A stretch of DNA of 64,000 nucleotides from Pedobacter sp. PF22-3 (GCF_026239555.1 NZ_JAPIVP010000015.1:62001-126000), one strand, 5' to 3'; shown: positions 25,926 to 34,576, counted from the stretch's first letter. Made by a program: numbers and translations. The notes: a model not told the origin generated them from the sequence alone.

Positions 25926-26810
25926 ATGGGATTGTTATCTAAAATTTTCGGTAAAAAGAATGTAGAAGAGCGCAAGGGTGAACCTGATATGGTTTACATT
26001 TCAAATGCGGATGAGCGTATGCGTTGGGCGATTGAAAAGGCCGGTTTAACACTTTGGTATTTCGAAGAAAGTCTTTCCAATCCACAACAACATCAGGCTT
26101 ACTTCTCGGTTAAGGCTCATATCAGAGATGGGGAATATAGCGAGCACATTTGGCTTACTGAACCTCGTTTTGATGGTGAAGGAAATCTGTTCGGTACTGT
26201 TGGTAATGAGCCTGTTGATGTGAAAACGGTTAAACTAAATCAAAAAATTGGTATTTCCAGTGATGATATATCGGATTGGATGATTATTGAAAACGGTCGT
26301 TTAATTGGTGGCTATACCATTCGGGCAATTAGAGATGGCCTCCCTGAGAAGGATAAAGCTGCATTTGACGATAGTATAGGTTTGTACATCGATGAAGGTG
26401 TAGATCATTTCAAAGTCAATCTGGAGACGCCTGAAGGTGCCATACTTTCTATTGAAAAAGCATACATAAATAAAGACATCGATGCAGCAATGGGCTGTAA
26501 AGATTTTTACGAAGAAGCGAAATCTTTACTTTCCGGAATGAACATGGCAGTAGAAATTGATCAGGATATTATCAACGAAACAGCTGAGGTGCTAAAGCTA
26601 TCCTTCATCAATAACATTGAAGAGCATGGCTTTCCTGATTTCTCAAATATTCAAAATGCTTTTCCAGAACGTAAAAAGATTGATAATACCCATTGGGTGA
26701 TTACTGAAGTTTGTTGGTACCCGGATGGAGGAAAGTCTGTACAATTGCTAAATACCTTTAAATCGCCAAAGGGATGGGTAGTTTTAGGCGTGGTGGATTC
26801 GGTAGAATAA
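25926..26810 (+). CDS. DUF2314-domain protein
   Basis: This is a 294-aa cytoplasmic protein without a signal peptide. Residues about 30-140 fit DUF2314 (RMRWAIEKAGLTLWYFEESL, FSVKAHIRDGEYSEHIWL, then FGTVGNEPVDVKTVKLNQ, ISDWMIIENGRLIGGYTIR). The C-terminal half is acidic with no known motif and ends in VICWYPDGG-like and GWVVLGVVDSV strands. DUF2314 proteins have no established function. The gene is probably cotranscribed with the asparaginase (31-bp gap) and cutC (17-bp gap). Confidence 0.75.
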   Translation: MGLLSKIFGKKNVEERKGEPDMVYISNADERMRWAIEKAGLTLWYFEESLSNPQQHQAYFSVKAHIRDGEYSEHIWLTEPRFDGEGNLFGTVGNEPVDVKTVKLNQKIGISSDDISDWMIIENGRLIGGYTIRAIRDGLPEKDKAAFDDSIGLYIDEGVDHFKVNLETPEGAILSIEKAYINKDIDAAMGCKDFYEEAKSLLSGMNMAVEIDQDIINETAEVLKLSFINNIEEHGFPDFSNIQNAFPERKKIDNTHWVITEVCWYPDGGKSVQLLNTFKSPKGWVVLGVVDSVE

Positions 26811-26827
26811 AAAATATTGCATAATAA

Positions 26828-27598
26828 ATGAATATGAATATTGAGGTTACTTCTTGCTTAGAAGTATGTGCTAACTCTTACCAATCGGCATTGGCCGCCC
26901 AAAATGCTGGTGCAAAAAGAGTAGAATTTTGTGATAACCTGGCAGAAGGCGGTACCACACCAAGTTATGCCCAGATTGCATTGGCCAAGAAAAATCTATC
27001 CATTGAAGTTTGGCCAATTATCCGTCCGCGGGGTGGCGATTTTCTATACTCCGACACAGAATTCGAAATAATGAAAGAGGATATAAAAATCTGTAAATCA
27101 TTAAATTGTGAAGGTATAGTTATTGGAATACTTAAGGCCGATGGCACAATTGACAAAGAACGCTGTAAGGAACTTATTGAGTTGGCCAAACCTATGGAGG
27201 TTGCTTTCCACAGGGCATTTGATATGACCAACGATCTGAATCAGGCGCTGGAAGATTTAATCGCACTCAACATAAAAAGGGTACTCACTTCCGGAGGGGC
27301 TTCTTATGCAATGCTGGGTGCAGGAAAATTAGCACAACTTGTAAAAAAAGCAGCGGGACGGATTACCATCATGCCTGGTGCGGGAATTAATGAAAACAAT
27401 ATCAAAAACCTGATTGATCAAACCGGTGCAACACAATTCCACGCTTCTGCCAAGGAATTTGTTCCCAGTAAAATGGAATTCAGAAATACTGAAACCAGAA
27501 TGGGCAGTATAGAGGATGAATATCGGTATGAACTCACCTCAGAAACCAAAGTGAAAGCTTTGGTGGCTTGTATAAATGAAGCTTTTAATTTAAAATAA
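26828..27598 (+). CDS. cutC: Copper homeostasis protein CutC
   Basis: This is a 256-aa TIM-barrel protein of the CutC family. It starts EVTSCLEVCANSYQSALAAQ and contains RVEFCDNLAEGGTTPSYAQI, RPRGGDFLYSD, MEVAFHRAFDMT and LTSGGASYAM, all family markers. CutC has been linked to copper tolerance but its biochemical role is not settled. It follows the DUF2314 gene by 17 bp and converges with the DUF983 gene. Confidence 0.93.
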   Translation: MNMNIEVTSCLEVCANSYQSALAAQNAGAKRVEFCDNLAEGGTTPSYAQIALAKKNLSIEVWPIIRPRGGDFLYSDTEFEIMKEDIKICKSLNCEGIVIGILKADGTIDKERCKELIELAKPMEVAFHRAFDMTNDLNQALEDLIALNIKRVLTSGGASYAMLGAGKLAQLVKKAAGRITIMPGAGINENNIKNLIDQTGATQFHASAKEFVPSKMEFRNTETRMGSIEDEYRYELTSETKVKALVACINEAFNLK

Positions 27599-27607
27599 GA
27601 TTCGCTT

Positions 27608-28000
27608 CTAATCTCCACTTCCAGGCACATAATGTAACCCTGGTGTAAGGTAATGAAGCAAAATCACTCTAGAATAGCGGTAATTTATTGGCGAAAACAA
27701 CAAAACACCTGCTAAGATTAGTCCCACGTAGTACCACAGATTCTCATATACCAGGGCTAAACCTAAAACATATGATGCTACACCAATGGTAATGATTTCT
27801 GCAACATTCATGGCATAACTTACAAACATGGCAACATAGAAAAACCCAGGTTCGCGCTCAAATTTCAAATTGCAATGTGGACAGTTTACATTTGTTTTTT
27901 GTAGCTTGAATGAGTAAGCACTACCTGTAAAAATATCTCCTTTGCGGCACCTCGGACACTTACACTGTACAAAAGCCTGGAATTTCGTTAACGCTGCCAT
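27608..28000 (-). CDS. DUF983 membrane protein
   Basis: This is a 130-aa protein with an N-terminal zinc-ribbon-like motif, CKCPRCRKGDIFTG, a second CPHC pair near residue 40, and two TM segments (FVSYAMNVAEIITIGVASYVLG-like and WYYVGLILAGVLLFSP). This is the usual DUF983 layout in Bacteroidota. The function is unknown. A palindrome resembling a Crp/Fnr site lies 50 bp upstream, and the Crp-type regulator gene is next to it on the same strand. Confidence 0.88.
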   Translation of the reverse strand: MAALTKFQAFVQCKCPRCRKGDIFTGSAYSFKLQKTNVNCPHCNLKFEREPGFFYVAMFVSYAMNVAEIITIGVASYVLGLALVYENLWYYVGLILAGVLLFSPINYRYSRVILLHYLTPGLHYVPGSGD

Positions 28001-28051
28001 AATCTTCTAATTTGATCATACAAAGATAAGCCTAAAAATAAACACTAATTT

Positions 28052-28065
28052 ATGATCTAGGTCAT
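28052..28065 (-). promoter_or_regulatory. Possible Crp/Fnr-type operator
   Basis: ATGATCTAGGTCAT is a near-perfect palindrome (ATGA-N6-TCAT). It lies between the DUF983 gene (start at 28000) and the Crp/Fnr regulator gene that precedes it. The half-sites resemble TGA/TCA of that family. Function is inferred from position and symmetry only. Confidence 0.35.
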
Positions 28066-28150
28066 GTTTGTGGCATTAGTTTGGTAATTTAACGGCTTAT
28101 TTATCATTAAATATTCCTGTTGCTTAACTGTACAAATCACTGATGATTTA

Positions 28151-28732
28151 CTAAACCTTAACTATTTTTCCTTTAACGGTTTTAATCAGACCTTTATCGG
28201 CTAGTAGTTTCATTCCTCTGATAACGGTTTCCACCCTCAAACCAGTCATGTCGGCTAGTTCTTGTCGCGTTACTTTTAAATTTTCACCTACGGCAATATC
28301 ATTAAGCAGGTAATTGATCATTGTTAGCAAACGGTGATCAGCCTTTTCACTTGCCAGTTCTTCCAACATCATCGATTTATAAAACAGGCGGTTACTTAAA
28401 GTACGGATCAGCTCCATGCTAAAATTGGGCTCGTTTTCAATCAGCTCGAAAAAATCTTCTTTATTTACGGCAATAATCTGCGAATCTTTGTTGGCAATGG
28501 TGAAGGCTAAATAAGGCCGATCGGTTAACAAGGCCGGTTCACCAAAATATTGGCCTGTTTTAAAAACGCCTTGAATAAATTCTTTCCCTTCATTACTCAC
28601 GGTAACCATGCGCACCTCGCCCGATTTGATAAAATACACATAGCGGGGCTGCATCCCAGGCTCGTAAATAACCGAATCTTTTGGATAGCTCTTGAGTTTT
28701 AAACCTTTATCAATCAGTTTTTGGATGTTCAT
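28151..28732 (-). CDS. Crp/Fnr-family transcriptional regulator
   Basis: The 193-aa regulator has an N-terminal cyclic-nucleotide-binding-like domain (YFIKSGEVRMVTVSNEGKEF, GQYFGEPALLTDRPYLAF). A long dimerisation helix follows, and then a C-terminal winged HTH (TRQELADMTGLRVETVIRGMKLL). There is no N-terminal Cys cluster, so it is not an oxygen-sensing FNR; the effector is unknown. It is one of the short Bacteroidota Crp-like proteins. A linked cbb3 oxidase operon lies 29 kb away, but no direct connection is visible. Confidence 0.9.
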   Translation of the reverse strand: MNIQKLIDKGLKLKSYPKDSVIYEPGMQPRYVYFIKSGEVRMVTVSNEGKEFIQGVFKTGQYFGEPALLTDRPYLAFTIANKDSQIIAVNKEDFFELIENEPNFSMELIRTLSNRLFYKSMMLEELASEKADHRLLTMINYLLNDIAVGENLKVTRQELADMTGLRVETVIRGMKLLADKGLIKTVKGKIVKV

Positions 28733-28883
28733 GGCTTTGCAGGCTTTGGCGGAATAGCATGTATCTATATTTCATTTTAAAACACCGACTTAAAAAGACC
28801 TTATTAAAAAAACAATATGTCCATAAATGCAACGCTACTATTTAAAGATTCTTCATTGTTCAGAATAATCAAACTCACAAAGG

Positions 28884-29870
28884 CTACCCCAGCGTTTCTT
28901 TCATTAAGCGGGTATAAAATTCTTTTAGCGTAATGCCCATTGCAGCTACCTGCTGGGGAATAAAACTGGTTGCTGTTTGTCCGGGAATGGTATTGATTTC
29001 AATAAAATAAAATTTACCGGTTCCTTCCTCCAGAAAGTAATCGATACGCACTACTCCCCTACAGTTCAGTTTTTGATATACCTCTTTTACCACCTGCTGC
29101 ACACGGCTTACCTCTTCGGCATTCATTCTGCCCGGGGTAATTTCTTCGGTTGCACCTGGTGTATATTTGGCTTCGAAATCGAAAAACTCATTCTGCGGAA
29201 TCACTTCTGTTGCAGGCAAAACAATAATTTGTCTGTCTGAACCAAAAATGCCAACCGAGAATTCCCTGCCGTTCACAAACTCTTCGATTAAAATCTGCGT
29301 ATCCTCCTTAAATGCTTTTTCAATCGCTTCTTCAAGATCATCGGCATGTTTTACCTTAGTCATGCCAATGCTGCTTCCCCCACTGTTGGGTTTAACAAAA
29401 TAGGGTAACCGTAAATCCTGCTTAATCTGATTTAAGTTATAATTTCCGCCTTTAAATATCTGAACAGATTTTGCGGTATACAGGTTATCAATATCTGCCA
29501 CAATAGCTTTGGTGTAACCTTTATTCATGGTGATGGATGAAGTTAAGGCATCACAGGTAGTATAAGGAATACCCAACATGTCGAAATATCCCTGTAATTT
29601 TCCATCCTCACCAGGAGAACCATGTATGGATATAAAAATACCATCAAACTTAATTTTTCTTCCTTCCAGCGTTAAGGAAAAATCATTTTTATCAATTTCT
29701 ATTTTAACAGAATCGGATGGTTCATAAAACCAGCCTTTTTCGTTCAGCATAATCTTATACACATCGTATAAATTAGGGTCGATATTTTGAGCAATGGTGG
29801 CTGCGCTTTTTACAGAAACAACCCATTCGCCTGTGGTACCGCCTGTTAGCAATGCTATCGTTTTCTTCAT
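28884..29870 (-). CDS. ddl: D-alanine--D-alanine ligase
   Basis: The enzyme joins two D-Ala for peptidoglycan precursors. I take the start at 29870 (MKKTIALLTGGTTGEW), giving 328 aa; the frame extends 16 codons further but those residues do not fit the family. ATP-grasp features are present: FISIHGSPGEDGKLQGYFD, IPYTTCDALTSSITMNKGYT, FVKPNSGGSSIGMTKV, and FYFIEINTIPGQTATSFIPQQ. It is divergent from the PASTA protein and mltG, so this is a cell-wall neighbourhood. Confidence 0.96.
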   Translation of the reverse strand: MKKTIALLTGGTTGEWVVSVKSAATIAQNIDPNLYDVYKIMLNEKGWFYEPSDSVKIEIDKNDFSLTLEGRKIKFDGIFISIHGSPGEDGKLQGYFDMLGIPYTTCDALTSSITMNKGYTKAIVADIDNLYTAKSVQIFKGGNYNLNQIKQDLRLPYFVKPNSGGSSIGMTKVKHADDLEEAIEKAFKEDTQILIEEFVNGREFSVGIFGSDRQIIVLPATEVIPQNEFFDFEAKYTPGATEEITPGRMNAEEVSRVQQVVKEVYQKLNCRGVVRIDYFLEEGTGKFYFIEINTIPGQTATSFIPQQVAAMGITLKEFYTRLMKETLG

Positions 29871-30034
29871 GTTAAAAATCCTTTTATAAATAGAAATTGA
29901 ATATAAATATATCCTCAAAAATATAAATATCTTTGTGCTTTAGTATTATTGAAAGCGAGAATTTATGGAAGGAATTGGATAAAGATAGAATGGAGGAAAT
30001 AGACGCGATAATCCAATCCATCATTTAAAATAGT

Positions 30035-30042
30035 TACATTTG
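30035..30042 (+). promoter_or_regulatory. Candidate -7 box for the PASTA-mltG operon
   Basis: TACATTTG is an exact match to TAnnTTTG, 30 bp before the ATG at 30073. Another exact match, TATCTTTG, lies at 29928-29935. Neither has a clear TTTG at the -33 position. Confidence 0.4.
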
Positions 30043-30072
30043 AGCTTGTACGCATAACCCAAATTAAGATTC

Positions 30073-30843
30073 ATGTCTAAATTTATAGAGTATTTAAAAA
30101 CCAAATCGTTTAGAAACAACATTTTAGCAGCAGTAGTAACTGTTATCGTGCTTTTACTGGTTGCCTTTTTTAGTTTAAGATATTATACGAAACACGGACA
30201 AGGTTTAAATGTACCACTGGTAAAAGGATTATCTTTTGAGCAGGCCGTAAAGAAACTGGAAGATGCCGGATTAAAATATGAAGTAGATTCTGTTTTTATT
30301 ATGGATCAACCTGCCGGAATTGTAATTGATCAGGATCCTGATCCCAATACTTTTGTAAAAGATAACCGTACCATTTATTTAACCATTAATGCAGGTAGAA
30401 CACCGAATACAAAATTCCCTGATATTGCGTTTAAAACCTTAAGAGAAGCACAGGCTATTATAGAGAGTTCGAGATTAAAACTTGGCGATACCACCTACAA
30501 ACCGGACGTAAGTCGCGATGTAGTTTTAGAAGCCTCTTTTGGCGGTCAGCCGATCACAGCCGGGCAGGTAGTGCCTGTTGGCTCAAGGATTAACCTGGTA
30601 TTAGGCGATGGTCGTGGAAACGAAGAGGTAGATATTCCGCAGTTAATGGGCTTAACCATGGATGAAGCTAAATTTAGCCTGAGAGGATCAAACCTCACTT
30701 TGGGTAGCATCATGTACGATGGCCCGATTACCGATAGCGCTGCTGCCGTTATTACTAAACAAGATCCTATGCTGGTTGATTCGGTAACGAAAGTGCCAAT
30801 AGGTACCAGAATTAACATTACGCTATCTAATAAACAACCATAA
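30073..30843 (+). CDS. PASTA-domain membrane protein
   Basis: This 256-aa protein has a short cytoplasmic N-terminus, one TM (NILAAVVTVIVLLLVAFFSL) and three tandem PASTA domains at about residues 42-112, 113-183 and 184-256. Each begins with a (V/I)P-L-like motif such as VPLVKGLSFEQAVKKLEDAG, and the last has IPQLMGLTMDEAKFSLRGSN. PASTA domains bind peptidoglycan stem peptides. There is no kinase domain, as is usual in Bacteroidota. mltG follows 18 bp downstream and ddl is divergent, in keeping with a cell-wall role. Confidence 0.92.
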   Translation: MSKFIEYLKTKSFRNNILAAVVTVIVLLLVAFFSLRYYTKHGQGLNVPLVKGLSFEQAVKKLEDAGLKYEVDSVFIMDQPAGIVIDQDPDPNTFVKDNRTIYLTINAGRTPNTKFPDIAFKTLREAQAIIESSRLKLGDTTYKPDVSRDVVLEASFGGQPITAGQVVPVGSRINLVLGDGRGNEEVDIPQLMGLTMDEAKFSLRGSNLTLGSIMYDGPITDSAAAVITKQDPMLVDSVTKVPIGTRINITLSNKQP

Positions 30844-30861
30844 ACAAGTATCATATTAAAG

Positions 30862-31917
30862 ATGACTGAAGTAGAAAAAAAGAACATGGGTACAGGCAAA
30901 AAAGCGGCTATAGTTATTGCGCTTGTAGTTATTTTAATTGCCGGTTACTTTGCGTTGAATATTTACAGGCTTTATTTTGCGCCTAACGTTACCGAAAATC
31001 AAAAATATTTATACATCAAAACCGGAAGCAGCTATGATGATCTCGTTGCAGAAATAAAAAAGAAAGATCTGCTAAAAAGCGTGTCGTCTTTTACAGCTGC
31101 TGCCGGAAAAATGAATTTAGCGACAACTGTTAAACCAGGACGTTACCGCCTGAAAAAAGGGATGACCAACCGCACGTTGATTAACATGATCAAAGCCGGA
31201 AACCAGGACCCTGTTAAATTAAAATTCCATAACATCCGTAAGAAAGAAAATTTTGCAGCCTATCTGGCCAGTAACCTGGAAGCCGATTCGTTAAGTTTTA
31301 TCAAGGTATTAGATTCTACTGCGCTGATTAGCAAATATGGTTTTAACCAGGATAATGTATATGCCATGTTTATCCCGAACACTTACGAAATGTACTGGAA
31401 TATTTCGCCGGTTGATTTTTTTGAGCGCATGCACAAGGAGTATGAGAAATTCTGGACAGCAGACCGCAAGCAAAAAGCAGCGAGTTTGAACCTTACACCT
31501 GCACAAGTATACACTTTGGCTTCTATTGTAGATGCAGAGGCACTTTACGATAAAGAGATGCCAATTATAGCGGGTTTGTATTTAAACCGCTTAAATAAAG
31601 GCATATTACTTCAGGCTGATCCGACGGTGATTTTTGCCAATAACGATTTTACAGTAAAAAGGGTAACCGGAAAATTATTACAGGTACAATCGCTTTACAA
31701 TACGTATAAATATGCAGGTTTGCCTCCAGGCCCGATTATGATGCCAAGCATTAATGCCATTGATGCCGTGCTTAACCGCGATAACAACAATTACATTTAC
31801 ATGTGCGCCAAAGAAGATTTCTCGGGTTACCATAACTTTGCTGAAACCAAGGCTGAACACGAAATTAATGCTAAGAAATACCGTGAGGCGTTAAACAAAA
31901 GAAATATATTTAAATAA
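30862..31917 (+). CDS. mltG: Endolytic murein transglycosylase MltG
   Basis: MltG cuts nascent glycan strands at the inner membrane and is thought to set chain length. The 351-aa protein has one N-terminal TM (AAIVIALVVILIAGYFALNI), a LysM-like region, and the YceG catalytic domain. Markers are MFIPNTYEMYWNISPVDFFE, LASIVDAEALYDKEMPIIAG with the catalytic Glu, GILLQADPTVIF, and YNTYKYAGLPPGPIMMPS. Its stop overlaps the start of the thioesterase gene by one base (TAATG). Confidence 0.95.
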   Translation: MTEVEKKNMGTGKKAAIVIALVVILIAGYFALNIYRLYFAPNVTENQKYLYIKTGSSYDDLVAEIKKKDLLKSVSSFTAAAGKMNLATTVKPGRYRLKKGMTNRTLINMIKAGNQDPVKLKFHNIRKKENFAAYLASNLEADSLSFIKVLDSTALISKYGFNQDNVYAMFIPNTYEMYWNISPVDFFERMHKEYEKFWTADRKQKAASLNLTPAQVYTLASIVDAEALYDKEMPIIAGLYLNRLNKGILLQADPTVIFANNDFTVKRVTGKLLQVQSLYNTYKYAGLPPGPIMMPSINAIDAVLNRDNNNYIYMCAKEDFSGYHNFAETKAEHEINAKKYREALNKRNIFK

Positions 31918-32324
31918 TGTTTAGCCACAGTACAAAAATCAGGGTTCGTTATGGCGAAACCGACCAGATGGGTTATATGTATTATGGCAATTATGCACAA
32001 TACTACGAAGTAGGCCGGGTAGAAATGTTGCGCAGCTTAGGCATGAGCTATAGCTCAATGGAGGCTGATGGTATTATGATGCCTGTTTTAGAATTAAAGT
32101 GCAAGTACATTAAACCTGCTCTTTACGATCAGGAAATTACGGTAAAGACAATCATTAAAACCTTGCCCGGCGTTAGGATCTTTTTTGAGTATGAGTTGTA
32201 TAACGAAAAAGAGGAACTCATCAACATTGGTTCAACCACACTGGTTTTTGTTGATATGAAGAAAAATAAACCAACAAATCCACCCGAAAATTTTATGGAA
32301 AAATTATCGGTGTTTTTTAATTAA
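31917..32324 (+). CDS. Acyl-CoA thioesterase (YbgC/4HBT hot-dog family)
   Basis: This 135-aa hot-dog-fold protein has the active-site segment RYGETDQMGYMYYGNYAQYY, where the aspartate is catalytic. VGRVEMLRSLGMSY and FFEYELYNEKEELINIGSTT match YbgC-like acyl-CoA thioesterases. The substrate is not known; E. coli YbgC prefers short acyl-CoA or acyl-ACP. It is translationally coupled to mltG and followed 8 bp later by the BrkB-like gene. Confidence 0.92.
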   Translation: MFSHSTKIRVRYGETDQMGYMYYGNYAQYYEVGRVEMLRSLGMSYSSMEADGIMMPVLELKCKYIKPALYDQEITVKTIIKTLPGVRIFFEYELYNEKEELINIGSTTLVFVDMKKNKPTNPPENFMEKLSVFFN

Positions 32325-32332
32325 CCAATATA

Positions 32333-33322
32333 ATGGAATGGTTACACAGGCAGTTATTACATCTTAAACTCTATTCTAGATTTATAGAATGGACTAAAGG
32401 ATGCATTTTGCCTGGTTTTAGCCCACTCCCCTTATATACTGTCGCCACATTTTTCTTTCGTGAAATCGGAAAAGATGCCTTGGTAAACAAGTCATCATCA
32501 TTAGCATACAGTTTCATGCTGGCCATTTTCCCAGGGATTATCTTCTTGTTTACTTTAATTCCTTTTATCCCCATTAAGGGTTTCCAGGATCAACTTTTAA
32601 ATTTAATCCAGCTGGTATTGCCGCACAATGCATTTGATGCCTTTGAACTGACTTTGAAAGATATCATCAAAAACCAGAACAAGGGGTTGTTATCTTTCGG
32701 TTTTTTATCTGCACTTTTTTTTGCAACTAATGGGGTTAAAAACCTGATGAAAGCTTTCAATAAATCATCATTAATTATTGAAACCAGGGGCTGGATTAAA
32801 CAACGTTTAATTGCGCTTGTACTCACTGTAATTATCTGCTTCTCTATCATCATCTGCATCAGTGCAATGGCCTTGGGTGAAGTTCTATTAAACAAAATTA
32901 ACGATGAACTGCACCTCAAAGATAGTTTTTTGATTTATACCATCAAATTTACCCGTTGGGCATTATTGGCCATCCTGTACTTTATTACCATTTCCATTTT
33001 ATACCGTTACGGACCCTCCCATACCAAAAAATGGCGCTTATTTAGTGCGGGTTCCTGGCTGGCTACTATTCTGGCCTTTCTTACCATTTGGGGATTTTCG
33101 TTTTACATCAACCATTTTGCTTCCTACAATAAGGTCTATGGCTCTATCGGAACATTAATCGTAGTGATGATCTGGCTTTACCTCAACTCGTTGATTTTAT
33201 TGATCGGGTTTGAGCTGAATGCCAGTGTTGATGTAAGCAAAAGAAGTGTGAAAATTATCCGGCCTACCTTTAATTTGTTCAAAAAATCTGAGCCAATTGA
33301 AGAAAATATACAGAAGAAATAA
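32333..33322 (+). CDS. YihY/virulence factor BrkB-family membrane protein
   Basis: This is a 329-aa inner-membrane protein with about six TM helices. Family markers are NKSSSLAYSFMLAIFPGIIF, WALLAILYFITISILYRYGP, and YNKVYGSIGTLIVVMIWLYL, followed by LLIGFELNASVD. No biochemical function is established for this family; the older annotation as RNase BN is wrong for these proteins. It ends the PASTA-mltG-thioesterase run. Confidence 0.93.
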   Translation: MEWLHRQLLHLKLYSRFIEWTKGCILPGFSPLPLYTVATFFFREIGKDALVNKSSSLAYSFMLAIFPGIIFLFTLIPFIPIKGFQDQLLNLIQLVLPHNAFDAFELTLKDIIKNQNKGLLSFGFLSALFFATNGVKNLMKAFNKSSLIIETRGWIKQRLIALVLTVIICFSIIICISAMALGEVLLNKINDELHLKDSFLIYTIKFTRWALLAILYFITISILYRYGPSHTKKWRLFSAGSWLATILAFLTIWGFSFYINHFASYNKVYGSIGTLIVVMIWLYLNSLILLIGFELNASVDVSKRSVKIIRPTFNLFKKSEPIEENIQKK

Positions 33323-33381
33323 TTTTTTCTCCCTCTGTGTTAAGTAATTATCAAGTTTATATAAAAAAAAAGCTTTCTAAG

Positions 33382-33412
33382 TTTGCAGAGTTAAGCTGAG
33401 TTTGTACTTTTG
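33382..33412 (+). promoter_or_regulatory. Promoter of tRNA-Ser
   Basis: TTTG (33382-33385), exactly 19 bp, then TACTTTTG (33405-33412). This is a perfect match to the Bacteroidota housekeeping promoter TTTG-N19-TAnnTTTG, and places transcription start close to the tRNA 5' end. Confidence 0.85.
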
Positions 33413-33416
33413 CAGC

Positions 33417-33501
33417 GGAGAGCTGGCAGAGTGGTCGAATGCGGCAGTCTTGAAAACTGTTGACTGTAACAGGTCCGGGGGTTCGAATCCCTCGCTCTCC
33501 G
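33417..33501 (+). tRNA. tRNA-Ser(UGA)
   Basis: The acceptor stem GGAGAGC / GCTCTCC, the anticodon loop CTTGAAA (anticodon UGA) on the stem GCAGT/ACTGT, a long class II variable arm (TGACTGTAACAGG region) and the T-arm GGGGGTTCGAATCCC are all present. CCA is not encoded in full (GCA follows the acceptor stem). Its 3' end, from about 33485 to 33503, is repeated at 38605-38620 and 38746-38764, so the gene is the attachment site of the neighbouring island. Confidence 0.95.
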
Positions 33502-33503
33502 CA

Positions 33504-33803
33504 TGAAGGGTTTCCTTCAAAATCATCAAAGGGTTGCTCCAAAAATAGCAGCCCTTTTTCTTTGATTATCAATAACTTATGAGCGAACTCCACATTAATT
33601 TCAGGTATTCTAAAACTACCTTCTTTATATGTGAGTCCCTGTTTGAACACCTGGTTTAAAATAGCATACTTTTGCCCTAAACTGGAATCCTGGAAAATTT
33701 TAGGCATATTTAACATATAAGGCAGCAAATGCAGTTCGTTATGCAGGTCATCTTCAAGTTTAAGGGCAGAAGTAATATGATTAGTTGTACGATTGGGATT
33801 CAA
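33504..33803 (-). pseudogene. C-terminal fragment of a serine recombinase
   Basis: The minus-strand frame 33803-33504 encodes about 100 residues. The pattern LPYMLNMPKIFQ, QKYAILNQVFKQGLTYKEGS, FRIPEINVEFAHKLL and IKEKGLLFLEQP matches the far C-terminus of large serine recombinases from Bacteroidota mobile elements. The catalytic N-terminal domain is absent. The frame runs on into the tRNA antisense sequence (GERGIRTPG...), which is not real coding. It is a scar of the integrated element, joined head to head with the traG fragment at about 33740-33765. Confidence 0.65.
33528..33559 (+). terminator. Terminator downstream of tRNA-Ser
   Basis: AAAGGGTTGCT pairs with AGCAGCCCTTT (one G-U pair) and is followed by TTTTT. 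Confidence 0.8.
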
Positions 33804-34375
33804 AGCATTGAGCAGGTAAAAAAGGAATATGGCTCGGAACAGGCGGAGATTATAGCGGGCATTTGTGCCAATATTATCAGCGGGCAGGTATCGGGTGATA
33901 GTGCAAAGAAGCTTTCGGAGACTTTCGGTAAAATTATGCAGGATAGGCAGAGCATCAACAGCAATGATACTTCAATTTCTAAATCTACTCAGATGGATTA
34001 TGCGATTCCAGCTCTAAAATTGCTACGCTTTCTTCGGGTGAGTTTATCGGGATAGTGGCCGATAGTCCGGGTGAAAAGATACCGCAAAAAATGTTTCATG
34101 GGGAGATTCAAAATGATCATGATGCTATTGCAACAGAGGAAGCTGGATACAAATTGCTTCCAGTTCTTCGAACAGTTACAAAAGAGGATATTGATGAAAA
34201 CTATTTAAGAGTTAAAAGAGATGTACAGGAGTTGATGAGGCTGGAGCTGAAAAAGATCAGTAATCGTCAGCCGAAGAAATTGAATAAAAGGAAAAATCGT
34301 GATTCTGTTATTGCACAGGGAAAAGCAAAGAAAATGGCGAAAACGGTAAAAGAGCCAAAAATAAATTCACTATGA
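33762..34375 (+). pseudogene. C-terminal fragment of a conjugative coupling protein (TraG/TraD type), frameshifted
   Basis: The reading starts GRSNMISCTIGIQSIEQVKK, continues YGSEQAEIIAGICANIISGQ and FGKIMQDRQSINSN, and reaches YAIP near 34009. It then needs one missing base at about 34011 to continue as SKIATLSSGEFIGIVADSPG and GEKIPQKMFHGEIQND, ending at 34375. This is the last third of a Bacteroidota conjugation coupling ATPase; the Walker motifs are gone. Two overlapping short ORFs appear only because of the frameshift. It marks the island as a former conjugative element. Confidence 0.8.
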
Positions 34376-34408
34376 AGTTTCGCCATCGGAAATTTGCATA
34401 AAAGTTAA

Positions 34409-34576
34409 TTATCTAAGAAGTCGTTTTATTTGTCTTTTTCGCGGTATCTTATTATTTTGATTCCGTTTAAGCATTTTTACCAGGTATTTCGCTAGAGGAA
34501 ATATTATTCCTGTAATAATTGTCGCAATGCCTCCCAAATCAAGTTCAGCATGCTCTATAATGATATGTATTTCCAT
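34409..34576 (-). CDS. Small single-TM protein downstream of the island operon
   Basis: This is a 55-aa ORF, too short for routine gene calls. It has an acidic N-terminus (MEIHIIIEHAELDLGG), one hydrophobic segment (IATIITGIIFPLAKYLV) and a strongly basic tail (KRNQNNKIPRKRQIKRLLR), as in small inner-membrane proteins with a cytoplasmic C-terminus. It follows the 273-aa gene by 65 bp on the same strand, with a palindrome at the junction. It could be a third component of the putative system, or chance. Confidence 0.45.
   Translation of the reverse strand: MEIHIIIEHAELDLGGIATIITGIIFPLAKYLVKMLKRNQNNKIPRKRQIKRLLR

Noticed and set aside
33357..33503. C-terminal part of a 148-codon minus-strand ORF reading GERGIRTPGPVTV...
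   Set aside because: This part is the antisense translation of the tRNA-Ser gene and its flank. Only the segment before it (33504-33803) has protein-like similarity.
33729..34375. Two separate plus-strand genes (33729-34055 and 34055-34375)
   Set aside because: They are one coupling-protein fragment split by a one-base deletion near 34011; the second would also need a GTG start.
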